This document shows, piece after piece, positions 23,177-32,626 of a stretch of 64,000 bases of DNA; the stretch's first letter is position 1; each line of letters starts with the position of its first letter. Source of the stretch: MA-ANB-1 sp965216445 (GTDB taxonomy: Bacteria > Actinomycetota > Acidimicrobiia > Spongiisociales > ZC4RG35); NCBI GenBank assembly GCA_965216445.1, contig OZ244166.1, positions 1,054,001 through 1,118,000 of the forward strand. Direction: 5' to 3'. The notes beneath the pieces are model-generated. The model had not been told where the DNA came from. It saw nothing but the letters and a program-made list of their open reading frames with translations, and searched no databases. The translations under genes and the position numbers were made by a program.

Positions 23177-25226
23177 CAGTCGTTCCCGTCGCCTCGTGGC
23201 CTTGGCTGGCTGTCGCCGCCTGCTGCGTGATTGTCGCCTTGAGTGTCACCGGTTGGGCGCCCCTTGGCGTGTTTGCCGTGCCGGCGGTCATCTGGTTCCT
23301 TCATCGAGGATGGTGGTTGGCGGTCGCTCTGCCCATCCTCATTGCCGCTACAGGTCTCTTGGCCTCAGACACTGTCCTACCAGCCGGTTCTCAGGTCAAC
23401 CAGATCTCACTCAGCGTTGATGCGAGGCAGGGTCAATACGGATTCTGGTCAATCGGCACAGCCGGACGGTCGAGTGTCTTTGTCGAACTTCCGTCTCAGG
23501 ATGCTGTTGCCGGTGACCAGCTGCAGGTCCTGGCGAATGCAACCTCGGATACCGTCAACTTCGGGGGCCGGCCCCATCAGGTTGTGGTTGTCGAAGACGT
23601 GATCTCGGTGACTCCAGCATCGGGTGCCTACCGACGATTCGGGAACACGATCCGGGAGTTTATCAGTTCACGCCTCAGCAGTGATCGCGAACAACAGGCC
23701 CTCCTTGCCGGGTTTCTGGTCGGAGATGTCGCCGCGCTGTCTGACGTCACGGTCGAAGACATGAGGCGGGCGGGTTTGTCACATTTTGTTGCAGTCAGCG
23801 GAAGCAACGTCATGTTGTTCCTCGGAATGATGACTCTTCTGTCGTTGCCCCTAGGGATCGGAGTGCGACAAAGGTCGGTCGTTGGGCTTGCTGCACTCCC
23901 TGTTTTTCTGGTCGCGACGAGATTCGAAGCTTCAGTGGTTCGGGCATCCCTGATGGCCGCAATTGTGCTTCTCGGCCGTTTGTTCCATATGACCCTCGAC
24001 GTGTGGCAGGTCATATCACTAGCCATTGTTGGTCTGCTGTTGCTCGACCCGTGGATTATCCGCAACGTCGGTTTCCAACTATCGGTGGCGGCGACATGTG
24101 GAGTGGTGGTGGGGTCGCGGGTTTCCCGGTCATCTGGCTGGCTCGCACGTGCACTTTCCGTCACAGCGGGAGCTCAAGTCGCCGTCGCCCCGTTGCTACT
24201 GATTCACTTTGGAACGCTGCCACTGCTCAGCCCCCTGAGCAATCTGGTTGCCGGACCGCTGGTGGCGCTCGCCACCGCGCTGGCCATTCCTGGCGTCATT
24301 GGTCTCGATCCGGCGTTGTCCCTGGCATCGGGTCTTGCCGGCTTGGTGATCGAGATTGCGCGGGTCGGGTCGGGGTGGCCACAGGTGGGCTGGATCGGGT
24401 TCGGGGTGGCGGTCGTCTCTGTCATTGGAGGCACCAGGCTCCGGGTTCGGCACCCCGGCATCGTGGCGGTGGCGGGAGCCTTGATCGTCTCCGTCTCAAT
24501 TCTGCCCAGGTCCATACCGGTCGAAGCCGGTGATGTGATCGTGCTCGACGTGGGGCAGGGTGACGGCATCCTGATCTTCGGGGGAGAGGGCCGGGTCGCG
24601 CTTGTCGACGGTGGCAGAGACCCTGTTTTGCTCCTCAACCATCTCCGTCGCTACGGAGTGAAGTCCCTGGATCTGCTGGTAGTCACCCACGGTGATGCGG
24701 ATCATGCCGGATCGCTGTCAGCCTACCCGGCCTGATCCCAATCGCCCAGGTTTGGGAGGCCATCGACCCCCATACCACCGAGGCATCCCAAGCTTTGATG
24801 GCGGCAATTGAGAACCACGCCGTACCCAAAACAACCCCGTCGGTTGGAGACACCTATTTGCTCGGAGATCTGGCTATTCAAGTCCTCGGGCCAGGTCGCA
24901 GATTTGCCGCTGGAAACGATCAATCGATCGTCCTCTTGGTCACAGGGCGCGGCGAGTCGATGCTCCTGACCGGCGACGTCGAGGAGTTCGGCCAGAAGGA
25001 ATTGCCCGATGTCGATCCTGACATTCTGCAGATACCCCATCATGGGAGTGGCACGTCTGACCCTGAATGGCTCGAATCCATGTCTTATTCGGATGCGGTG
25101 ATTTCGGTAGGTGACAACACGTTTGGGCATCCCACCAAATGGGTGATCGATCTGCTCGAACGCTCTGGCGCGGCAGTCTTCCGTACCGATCTGAGCGGTT
25201 CCGTCGTGTTCAACCTGAACGATTGA
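23173..25226 (+). CDS. comEC: DNA internalization channel ComEC/Rec2 (one frameshift)
   Basis: ComEC conducts single-stranded DNA across the membrane. The first frame (GTG 23173 to 24735) encodes the N-terminal OB-like region, the competence core with many TM helices (AGFLVGDVAALSDVTVEDMRRAGLSHFVAVSG), and the start of the metallo-beta-lactamase-like domain (VVTHGDADHAGSL). The second frame (from about 24723 to 25226) continues it: LPGLIPIAQVWEAIDPHT, then MLLTGDVEEFGQKEL and IPHHGSGTSDPEWLES. The junction is one base short, consistent with a CCC run reduced to CC near 24722. Combined length is about 684 aa, normal. It is either a sequencing error or a recent pseudogene. Confidence 0.88.
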
Positions 25227-25267
25227 GCCAGGTGAATTAGTCACACGCCAATGCTTGACTGCTCGTG

Positions 25268-26076
25268 ATGAGCTCGGTGCTGCGTTTGGGTCCTCATTCC
25301 CTGCCTCTTGGTGATGCGACCCACATCATGGGTGTCATCAATGTGTCACCGGATTCAAAGAACGTCCACACGGTGGCGACCACAGTTGACGAGGCTCTGC
25401 TGATGGCCGACCGATACCGATCCTGGGGTGCCTCGATGATCGACATCGGAGGACAGTCTTCACACTTTGACAATCCGACCATCGCCGCAGCAGACGAGAT
25501 ATCGAGAGTTGTTCCGGTCATCGAGGCGCTCGTGGCCGAGGATCACGTCGTAGCCATCGACACCTGGAAACCTGAAGTGGCGGACACCGCACTCCAATCT
25601 GGTGCCCATATCGTCAATGACACGGGAGGCCTCAAGGATCACGACATGAGAGATGTCGTGAAACGTCACAACGCCGCCGCTATAGCCGTCCACGTCGAAG
25701 GTCAGAATCCACACGATGTCGATGGGATTGCGATCACCGATGACAAGGCCGCGGAGATGGCGGCTGCCTTTCAAGTGGTCTGATCGAAGAGCTCAGTGCC
25801 TCGGGGATCGACAATGTGATCATTGATCCTGGGATAGCCCTCAACTACCGAAGCCATTACGAGTCCTACACCCGAATGCAGCTCCAGGTGATTGCAGATT
25901 CAGCGGCCCTTCACGACCTGGGTAAACCCGTGTTGATCCCCATCCCACGCAAACGTGACTTCCACCGTGTCGTGGCGTACATCTCGCTGGCCTTGGAGCA
26001 TCGTGCCGACATCATTCGAGTCCACGACGTCGCAGTCGCGGCCGATCTGGCCCGGCTATTCGACAGGGCAGTCTGA
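25268..26076 (+). CDS. folP: Dihydropteroate synthase family protein (one frameshift)
   Basis: DHPS condenses p-aminobenzoate with hydroxymethyl-dihydropterin diphosphate in folate synthesis. The first frame (25268-25783) has IMGVINVSPDS, GASMIDIGGQSS, VVAIDTWKPEVADTAL and GAHIVNDTGG. The second frame (to 26076) gives GLIEELSASGIDNVIIDPGIALNY, GKPVLIPIPRKRDF and ADIIRVHDV. The frames join near 25777 if a GGG run has lost one G. The sequence is divergent (ALNY instead of GFGK, VHVEG in the middle), so it may be a FolP paralogue rather than the main enzyme. ATG 25268 is used; GTG 25265 is adjacent. Confidence 0.82.
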
Positions 26077-26084
26077 GTAGAAGG

Positions 26085-26090
26085 TACTGT
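26085..26090 (+). promoter_or_regulatory. Putative -10 box of holA (leaderless)
   Basis: TACTGT fits TANNNT, ends 6 bp before the GTG at 26097, and no ribosome binding site is present, consistent with leaderless transcription. Confidence 0.45.
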
Positions 26091-26096
26091 CAGAAC

Positions 26097-27080
26097 GTGC
26101 CTCTTCTACTGGTGACCGCTCCATCGAATTCGGGTCCCGGCGAGCGCAAGCAAATGCTCGACGCGGCCGGTGAGTTCTTCGATTCTCACGGCCTGGATCG
26201 TCGTGGTCTGGTGCGCATCGATGTCCCTGGTCGGGGAGCGGGCGAGCCCGGCGACGGAACTCTCAGGTCCGAGCTGGAGCCAATGGTCCCGTTGCTCCAA
26301 TCGGGTTCACTGTTTGGTGACTCGGAAGGCCTCGAACTCATCGATGCTCAAAATCTTCAAGCCGCGGAGCTGGCCATATTCGACGAACTCGTCAGAAGTG
26401 CCGACCTTGCTCACGTCCACATAGTTGTTGCGATCACTGGTTCACCCGTGAAGGCGATGGCGCAGCTGGTCAAAGATCTCGGTTCCAAGGTGTCTGTCTC
26501 CAAGATGTGGGAGCGCCAAGCTGGCGAATGGCTAGGCAAGGAGATCAAGAAGCGAGGGATGACGGTCGATGATCCCGCCCGTGAAGCACTTCTTCAGAGG
26601 TTCGGCACCGACACCGCCGCCATCGAGCAGGCCCTGGATCAGCTGACCGAGCTCCAAGGGAAGATCACCAGGGAGTTGATTCTCGACAGGTTCAAGAACC
26701 GGCCCGACGAACCAACATGGCACATCACCGACGCCATTTCCAAGGGAGATGCCGGCGAGGCGTTGAGACGTCTCTCCGATTTCTTGGTGCACGGCCACCC
26801 GCTTGTCTTTCTAGCGGCAGTGGAGGGAGATCTGAAGCGGAGGGCGCTGGCTGCTGCTGCGCCCGACGAGTCGACTTTCAAGGAATGGGTCGGTGGACGC
26901 TCATCGGATCGTGCCCTAAGTCGAATGTGGAGACTCCGGGGACGGGTACGGGAGTCCTCTTTGCTCATGGCCCAGGACGCTCTGGTTCGGGCTGACCGAG
27001 CGATCAAGTCTCAGCCGGAAGTCACCCACCGGGTCACCCTGGAGCGCCTCACTGTCGCCCTGTGCCGGTGGTACGGGTAG
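26097..27080 (+). CDS. holA: DNA polymerase III subunit delta
   Basis: The delta subunit of the clamp loader opens the sliding clamp. The 327 aa show the family layout: VPLLLVTAPSNSG (degenerate P-loop), an N-terminal domain ending in LVRSADLAHVHIVVAITGSPVKAM, a central helical domain (LLQRFGTDTAAIEQALDQLTEL, then PTWHITDAISKGDAGEALRRLSDFL), and a C-terminal collar (ALSRMWRLRGRVRESSLLMAQDALVRADRAIKS). It follows comEA-comEC at a short distance in many bacteria, as here with folP inserted. GTG start preceded by a leaderless-type -10 box. Confidence 0.93.
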   Translation: MPLLLVTAPSNSGPGERKQMLDAAGEFFDSHGLDRRGLVRIDVPGRGAGEPGDGTLRSELEPMVPLLQSGSLFGDSEGLELIDAQNLQAAELAIFDELVRSADLAHVHIVVAITGSPVKAMAQLVKDLGSKVSVSKMWERQAGEWLGKEIKKRGMTVDDPAREALLQRFGTDTAAIEQALDQLTELQGKITRELILDRFKNRPDEPTWHITDAISKGDAGEALRRLSDFLVHGHPLVFLAAVEGDLKRRALAAAAPDESTFKEWVGGRSSDRALSRMWRLRGRVRESSLLMAQDALVRADRAIKSQPEVTHRVTLERLTVALCRWYG

Positions 27081-27082
27081 GT

Positions 27083-27113
27083 CAAAAACAAAGACGCCCG
27101 CGAGGGGCGTCTT
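27083..27113 (-). terminator. Rho-independent terminator of rpsT
   Basis: AAGACGCCC (27091-27099) pairs with GGGCGTCTT (27105-27113) around a 5-base loop. On the minus strand the stem is followed by TTTGTTTTT, a typical terminator tail. It sits 20 bp beyond the rpsT stop and 10 bp after holA. Confidence 0.85.
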
Positions 27114-27133
27114 CGGTCGGCGAATTTGATCGG

Positions 27134-27382
27134 TTACGAACTGATTCGCACCAGCCGCGACTTCTTCCGGGCGGCAGTCTTCTTGTGAATTGTGCCCTTG
27201 GACACAGCGATATCGATCTTCCGCTGAGCGTCTTTGAGTAGCTCATCAGTCGGTTCGCCAGCGGCGGCGGCAGCCTCGACTTTGGAGATTGCTGTCTTGA
27301 GGTCGCTGGTCACCGACTTGTTGCGAAGGCGACGAACTTCGTTCTGTCGGTTTCGCTTTTCTTGAGACTTGATGTTTGCCAT
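27134..27382 (-). CDS. rpsT: 30S ribosomal protein S20
   Basis: The 82-residue basic primary rRNA-binding protein of the small subunit begins MANIKSQEKRNRQNEVRRLRNKS and contains the helix-rich core KTAISKVEAAAAAGEPTDELL and the end KKTAARKKSRLVR. ATG 27382 is chosen because it gives the universal MANIKS start; the open frame above it (to 27436) is non-homologous. It is encoded against its neighbours, between holA and lepA, a frequent position for rpsT next to lepA. A strong terminator follows. Confidence 0.97.
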   Translation of the reverse strand: MANIKSQEKRNRQNEVRRLRNKSVTSDLKTAISKVEAAAAAGEPTDELLKDAQRKIDIAVSKGTIHKKTAARKKSRLVRISS

Positions 27383-27485
27383 TTTGTTGCTCGATTCGCG
27401 TGAAAATCTAGGGATTGGAAGAAGAAGTGGCACCAAACAAGTGTGCCGGGGCCGACGGCAAGATTAGCAGAGCCCCGTGGGAAGG

Positions 27486-27491
27486 TACAAT
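27486..27491 (+). promoter_or_regulatory. Putative -10 box of lepA
   Basis: TACAAT is close to the -10 consensus and lies 18 bp before the GTG at 27510. Its presence argues against the longer start at 27477. An ATG at 27490 overlapping it is out of frame with lepA. Confidence 0.45.
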
Positions 27492-27509
27492 GTCGCATCC
27501 TATCCCTTG

Positions 27510-29321
27510 GTGCAGATCATTCAGTCGCGCATACGCAATTTCTCAATAATCGCTCACATCGATCACGGTAAGTCGACTCTTGCCGATCGTTTACTCGAGC
27601 GGACGGGTTCGGTGACAGCCAGGGACATGCGGGAGCAACTGCTCGACTCGATGGACCTCGAACGCGAACGCGGTATCACTATCAAAGCCCAAACTGTTCG
27701 AATCGATTACACCGCACGCGACGGCCAGGACTACATCCTCAACCTGATCGACACGCCTGGACACGTCGATTTCTCCTATGAGGTGTCTCGATCGTTGGCC
27801 GCATGCGAGGGGGCTTTGCTGCTGACCGACGCGGCCCAAGGTGTTCAAGCCCAGACTCTGGCCAACGCTTACCTAGCCATCGAGGCAGGGTTGGAGGTTA
27901 TCCCTGCCATCAACAAAATCGATCTTCCCTCAGCTGATCCCGAGCGAGTCGCGACCGAGATGGTGAACATCATCGGTGGCGACCCGGCTGACGTCGCCAG
28001 GATTTCGGCCAAGACCGGCGAGGGAGTGGACGAACTACTCGAGGTCTTGGTGGAATCCGTGCCGCCGCCTGAAGGTGACAGCACCGCCGCCCTTCGTGCC
28101 TTGATATTTGACTCCTATTACGACCCATACCGAGGTGTCGTCTGTCACATCAAGGTTGTCGATGGTTCGATTTCCAAAGGACAGAAGATCCGGTTCATGG
28201 CTACAGGGGAAAACCACGATGCCAACGAGATAGGTGTGCTCAAGCCTGCATCCACACCTGTCGCATCGTTGGGGGTCGGCGAGGTCGGATACCTGATCAC
28301 GGGAATCAAGGAAATCGACCGAGTTCGAGTCGGTGACACGGTGACCGACTCTTCCAACAGGGCCAGTGAGCCCCTGCCGGGATACGACGAACCACGACCG
28401 ATGGTTTATTCGGGAATGTTCCCCACCGACGGGGCAGACTTCGAGAAACTGCGCGAGGCGCTGGAGAAGCTCCGCCTCAACGACGCGTCTTTGGTGTACG
28501 AGCCCGAGACCTCTAAAGCCCTCGGGTTCGGTTTCAGGTGCGGGTTCCTCGGTTTGCTGCACATGGAAATCGTTCGGGAGAGGTTGGAGCGAGAATACGA
28601 TCTCGACCTCGTCGCCACGGCTCCCTCCGTCGCCTATCACGTAACACTCTCAGACGGCGAGGTAATAGAAGTTCGCAGCCCTCAAGACCTTCCCGAGTCC
28701 CACGAAAGAGATTCAATCTCGGAGCCATACGTCCGGGCGATGATCCTGACTCCCGCCGAGTACGTCGGACCGATCATGGAGCTGGTGACCAACCGACGCG
28801 GCGAGGTCGGGAATATGAACTACCTGAGTTCTGACCGGGTTGAACTGGACTACCAACTGCCCATGGGAGAGGTGGTCTTCGACTTCTTCGACAACCTGAA
28901 ATCGAGGACAAAAGGCTATGCCTCACTCGACTACGAACCCGCGGGATATCGGGTTTCGAATCTGGTCAAGGTCGACATTCTTCTCAACGGCCAGCCAGTC
29001 GACGCGTTTTCGGCAGTTGTGCACCGCGAACGCGCTGAGGCATACGGCAAGACCATGACCGGTCGGCTGCGGAAACTCATCCCGAGACAGCTATTCGACG
29101 TTCCGATCCAGGCTGCGATCGGCGGCAAGATCATCAGCCGGGAAACTGTCAAGGCAAAACGAAAAGACGTCACCGCGAAGTGTTACGGCGGTGATATCAG
29201 TCGAAAGAAAAAGCTCCTGTCTCGACAGAAAGAGGGCAAGAAGCGGATGAAGATGGTCGGCTCCGTGGAGGTTCCCCAGGAGGCCTTCGTCGCCGCCCTC
29301 CGCGTCGACGATGATGACTGA
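27510..29321 (+). CDS. lepA: Elongation factor 4 (LepA)
   Basis: This ribosome-associated translational GTPase can back-translocate stalled ribosomes. It has G1 AHIDHGKST, switch II DTPGHVDF, G4 NKIDLP, EF-G-like domains II/III, and the LepA-specific C-terminal domain (IPRQLFDVPIQAAIGGKIISRETVKAKRKDVTAKCYGGDISRKKKLL). About 603 aa from GTG 27510, the usual length; GTG 27477 is a longer option rejected because a -10 box lies between. It overlaps the hemW start by 11 bp. Confidence 0.96.
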   Translation: MQIIQSRIRNFSIIAHIDHGKSTLADRLLERTGSVTARDMREQLLDSMDLERERGITIKAQTVRIDYTARDGQDYILNLIDTPGHVDFSYEVSRSLAACEGALLLTDAAQGVQAQTLANAYLAIEAGLEVIPAINKIDLPSADPERVATEMVNIIGGDPADVARISAKTGEGVDELLEVLVESVPPPEGDSTAALRALIFDSYYDPYRGVVCHIKVVDGSISKGQKIRFMATGENHDANEIGVLKPASTPVASLGVGEVGYLITGIKEIDRVRVGDTVTDSSNRASEPLPGYDEPRPMVYSGMFPTDGADFEKLREALEKLRLNDASLVYEPETSKALGFGFRCGFLGLLHMEIVRERLEREYDLDLVATAPSVAYHVTLSDGEVIEVRSPQDLPESHERDSISEPYVRAMILTPAEYVGPIMELVTNRRGEVGNMNYLSSDRVELDYQLPMGEVVFDFFDNLKSRTKGYASLDYEPAGYRVSNLVKVDILLNGQPVDAFSAVVHRERAEAYGKTMTGRLRKLIPRQLFDVPIQAAIGGKIISRETVKAKRKDVTAKCYGGDISRKKKLLSRQKEGKKRMKMVGSVEVPQEAFVAALRVDDDD

Positions 29322-30504
29322 CGACCAAGGTTCCTACATGGACAGCTTCGGCCGTCTCGCCGGTGCCTACGTCCACGTTCCGTTTTGTGCCCAAGTCTGC
29401 CCTTACTGCGACTTCGCTGTGGTCGCCGGACAGGATGAACTGGCTGAGCGCTACTGCGAAGCCGTTGCGTCTGAGGTTCGAAGCGACCAGGCCTGGAAAC
29501 CGCTCGACACGGTCTATTTCGGTGGAGGTACTCCTAGCCACATCGCTGTCGCCTCGCTTTCCCAAATCCTCGAGGCACTGCGTGACAGGCATGGGATTGC
29601 CGAGAAGGCTGAAGTCTCGCTGGAGGCCAACCCCGAAGACTTTTCCTCGGAGAAGGCGGCCCAGTTGTTCCAGTCCGGGTTCAACCGGGTTTCCTTCGGT
29701 GCACAAAGCTTCGACCCCGGTGTTTTGATCGCTCTCGGCAGACGCCACGGCCCTGACCAGATAGCTGAGGCTGCGGCGGCGGCCCGTGAGGCTGGGTTTG
29801 AGAACGTATCGATCGACTTGATCTATGGAACACCCGAGGAGACGGACTTGAGTTGGCGCGAGACCGTAGACGGAGCCCTTTCCTCGTCTCCGGACCATCT
29901 GTCCTGCTACGCCTTGACCGTCGAGCCGGGAACACCCTTGGGCCGTGAGGTGCGTGATGGGGCGCCGGCGCCGGATCCCGATGTGCAGGCCAACCGTTTT
30001 GGCAACGCCGATGCGCTCTTCGGGGCAGCCGGATACTCCAGGTACGAGGTTTCCAACTGGTCGGTCCGCGGCAAAGAGTGTGTCTATAACTCCGCGGTGT
30101 GGGCCCAGGGTGAGTACGTCGCCTATGGAAACGGAGCGCACGGCTTCAGATCTGGCTACCGCACACGAAATCTCCGCAATCTATCGAAGTACCTCGAGGC
30201 GGTAGAGGCCGGACTACGTCCGGAAGCTGGGCGCGAGCGCGTCTTCGGCTGGAGCCGAGAGATCGATCGGTTGTTTGTGGGTTTGCGTCGTGTCGTCGGT
30301 GTTGCCACCGGTCCGGGTACAGATGCATTATTTGGTGACCCGGCTGGAGCCCGCTTGGCTCAGGCTGGCCTGATTGTTCAGGATGACGATCGGGTCCGGA
30401 TTACCGACCCGATGCTGACCGACGAAGTGTTGCGGGTGGTGGTTGGTCTGGAACCGCCGGGAAAGTCCGAAGCTAACGATATTCTGGGAAGCACACATGC
30501 TTGA
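29311..30504 (+). CDS. hemW: Heme chaperone HemW (radical SAM, HemN-like)
   Basis: The 397-residue radical SAM protein has CAQVCPYC with the three cluster cysteines (C26, C30, C33), YFGGGTPS, LEANPED, RVSFGAQSFD, and the C-terminal HemN_C region (RVFGWSREIDRLFVGLRR, then AQAGLIVQDDDRVRITDPM). The fourth cysteine and oxidase-specific residues of HemN are not apparent, consistent with the HemW heme-insertion role. It overlaps lepA (11 bp) and hrcA (8 bp), in the conserved lepA-hemW-hrcA-dnaJ order. Confidence 0.93.
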   Translation: MMTDDQGSYMDSFGRLAGAYVHVPFCAQVCPYCDFAVVAGQDELAERYCEAVASEVRSDQAWKPLDTVYFGGGTPSHIAVASLSQILEALRDRHGIAEKAEVSLEANPEDFSSEKAAQLFQSGFNRVSFGAQSFDPGVLIALGRRHGPDQIAEAAAAAREAGFENVSIDLIYGTPEETDLSWRETVDGALSSSPDHLSCYALTVEPGTPLGREVRDGAPAPDPDVQANRFGNADALFGAAGYSRYEVSNWSVRGKECVYNSAVWAQGEYVAYGNGAHGFRSGYRTRNLRNLSKYLEAVEAGLRPEAGRERVFGWSREIDRLFVGLRRVVGVATGPGTDALFGDPAGARLAQAGLIVQDDDRVRITDPMLTDEVLRVVVGLEPPGKSEANDILGSTHA

Positions 30505-31513
30505 AGATCGGCGTTCAGAGATTCTCAGGGCTCTGGTGGAGGAGCATATCCGAACTGGTGAGCCGGTTAGCTCGCGTGCAGTTGCTGACCGGTCCAAGCT
30601 GCAGGTGTCAACCGCCACGATCCGGAACGATTTGGCGGCACTCGAGTCCGAAGGCTTCGCGGTCCAACCGCATACGTCGGCAGGTCGGGTGCCAACAGTC
30701 AACGCATACCGGTATTACGTCGACCATCTCAACCCGGGGAGACTGCGCAGTGCAGCGCAGACCAAAATCCACAGTTTCTTCGACGACGTCCACCTCGAGC
30801 TTTCCAAGCTCCTCAAGTCGACCTCGGACCTCCTTGCAGATGTGACCGACTTGCCGGCCGTAGTCGTGTCTCCAGGATTCAACGCCGACACCGTTCGCTC
30901 GCTTCACGCTGTGCAAGTGACGGCCGACCAGATTCTTCTGGTCGCCGTAACCGACGGTGGGAGGGTCGCCCAGCAACGCGGCCGTCTTCGTGTGCCCGTT
31001 ACTCCAGCTGAGCTCGGCGAAGCCCAGACGGTGGTCTCTGGGATGTATGTGGGTAACAAACTTGGTGCCGACATCGCACCCGACGAAGGCGTTCTTTCGG
31101 CGCTATCGCACCCGGTGAGGGAAGCCGTGCTCACGCTGATCGACGCACTCCACCTCGCAGCCGCGGCGGGCTCCGAGATGTTCGTGGGAGGAACACAACG
31201 GTTCTCGACGGTATGGCATGACCTCTCGGTTGTGCAACGCGTCTTGGATGTGTTGGAGCGGGAGGCCGAAATGATGGCTCTGCTCACCGCCGGCGCAAAT
31301 ACAACCGAATCGGGCACATCAATCCAGTTTTCCTCAGAGATACCGGCGGTGGATGTGGACATGGCTGTCGTCTCGACGAAATATGACTCGGTTTCAGGAG
31401 GCGGTTCGGTCGGGGTCATCGGGCCGATGCGGATGAACTACAAGAGGGTGATATCTGCCGTTGAAGAGATATCCCGAGAACTAGAAGACCAGATCAGTCA
31501 GACCAAGACCTAG
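30497..31513 (+). CDS. hrcA: Heat-inducible transcription repressor HrcA
   Basis: HrcA represses class I heat-shock genes by binding CIRCE elements. The 338-residue protein has the N-terminal winged helix (RRSEILRALVEEHIRTGEPVSSRAVAD, then STATIRNDLAALESEGF, PHTSAGRVPT), a GAF-like dimer core, and the C-terminal motif VVSTKYDSVSGGGSVGVIGPMRMNYKRVI. ATG 30497 aligns with the family start and overlaps hemW by 8 bp. No CIRCE palindrome was found in this window, so its targets (groES/groEL probably) lie elsewhere. dnaJ follows with no gap. Confidence 0.95.
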   Translation: MLEDRRSEILRALVEEHIRTGEPVSSRAVADRSKLQVSTATIRNDLAALESEGFAVQPHTSAGRVPTVNAYRYYVDHLNPGRLRSAAQTKIHSFFDDVHLELSKLLKSTSDLLADVTDLPAVVVSPGFNADTVRSLHAVQVTADQILLVAVTDGGRVAQQRGRLRVPVTPAELGEAQTVVSGMYVGNKLGADIAPDEGVLSALSHPVREAVLTLIDALHLAAAAGSEMFVGGTQRFSTVWHDLSVVQRVLDVLEREAEMMALLTAGANTTESGTSIQFSSEIPAVDVDMAVVSTKYDSVSGGGSVGVIGPMRMNYKRVISAVEEISRELEDQISQTKT

Positions 31514-32626
31514 ATGGCCCGTACCGACTATTACAAAGTGCTGGGGGTGACCAGCGACGCTTCCAGTGCCGAGATCAAGTCGGCCTTCCGCAGGCTCGCC
31601 CGCGAAACTCACCCCGACGCCAATCCGGACAACCCGGAAGCCGAAGCCAAGTTTCGTGCCGTAGCTGAGGCGTACGAAGTTCTGTCAGATCCTGAGAAGC
31701 GTCAACGCTACGACCGTGGTGACACGATCGATCTTGGTGACTTCCTGTCTGGTTTCGGCGGCTTGGATGATCTGCTGCGATCCGTCTTCGGAGATGGGGG
31801 ACTCTTCGGCTCGGCCAGCACAGGGTCGTCCCGGCCCACGCGTGGCGATGATGTCCTGGTTAGGGCAAGGATCACCCTGCAGGAAGCCGCGTTCGGTTGC
31901 GACGTCGATGTGTCGTATGAGGCGAAAACTGATTGTGAGGTGTGCGGCGGGTCGGGCGCGGGAGGGCAGGGGAAAACACAGACCTGTTCCACGTGTGGTG
32001 GGGCCGGTGCAGTCCGAATGGCTCGTCGCTCCTTCGTTGGAACCATGATGACCGTCACCGATTGTCCGGATTGTTCGGGCATAGGCTCAGTGGCCGTCGA
32101 TCCATGCGAAAACTGCTCCGGTTCGGGTGCTATCGACGCCAAGCGCACGGTAACCGTAGAGATCCCGCCCGGAGTTTCGACCGGGACAAGGCTCCGACTC
32201 ACCGGACGTGGTGAGTCCGCCGGGCGGGGAGGTCGGGCGGGTGACCTCCACGTCGAGATCCACGTCGCCCGGGACGACCGGTTTGAACGCCACGACTCCG
32301 ACTTGGTCCATCGAATCGTGGTCGACTTCGTGGACGCCACCCTGGGGACGACCAGGTCGATTCCTACCCTTGACGACTCACCGATCGACCTCGAGATCCC
32401 ACCGGGCACCCAACCGAATACCCTTCTCCGCCTCAGTGGGCGAGGCGTTCCAGTGCTGGGTCGGAAAGTGCGAGGAGACCTCATTGTCCACGTAGACGTT
32501 GAGATCCCAACCGAAGTGGGTGCCGAAGAACGCGACCTACTCACTGAACTTCGCCGGCTACGCCAATCGGAGTCATCAAGCGACCGCGATGAAGTGGCGA
32601 ACCAGGAGCCCGGTACACAGAGTTGA
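31514..32626 (+). CDS. dnaJ: Chaperone protein DnaJ
   Basis: The Hsp40 co-chaperone stimulates DnaK. The 370 residues comprise the J domain with HPD (THPDAN, about residues 33-38), a Gly-rich region (GDFLSGFGGLDD), the zinc-binding domain with four CxxCxGxG-type repeats (CEVCGGSG, CSTCGGAG, CPDCSGIG, CENCSGSG), and the C-terminal substrate-binding domains. It starts at the base after the hrcA stop and overlaps rsmE by 4 bp. It is type I (complete) DnaJ. Confidence 0.96.
   Translation: MARTDYYKVLGVTSDASSAEIKSAFRRLARETHPDANPDNPEAEAKFRAVAEAYEVLSDPEKRQRYDRGDTIDLGDFLSGFGGLDDLLRSVFGDGGLFGSASTGSSRPTRGDDVLVRARITLQEAAFGCDVDVSYEAKTDCEVCGGSGAGGQGKTQTCSTCGGAGAVRMARRSFVGTMMTVTDCPDCSGIGSVAVDPCENCSGSGAIDAKRTVTVEIPPGVSTGTRLRLTGRGESAGRGGRAGDLHVEIHVARDDRFERHDSDLVHRIVVDFVDATLGTTRSIPTLDDSPIDLEIPPGTQPNTLLRLSGRGVPVLGRKVRGDLIVHVDVEIPTEVGAEERDLLTELRRLRQSESSSDRDEVANQEPGTQS

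Noticed and set aside
24700..25800. Programmed ribosomal frameshifting in comEC and folP
   Set aside because: No slippery heptamer is present at either break, and both are explained by loss of one base in a short run; both breaks hitting CTGATC is probably coincidence.
27477..27509. N-terminal extension of LepA from GTG 27477, or a start at ATG 27490
   Set aside because: A TACAAT -10 box overlaps this segment, and the ATG is out of frame with LepA.
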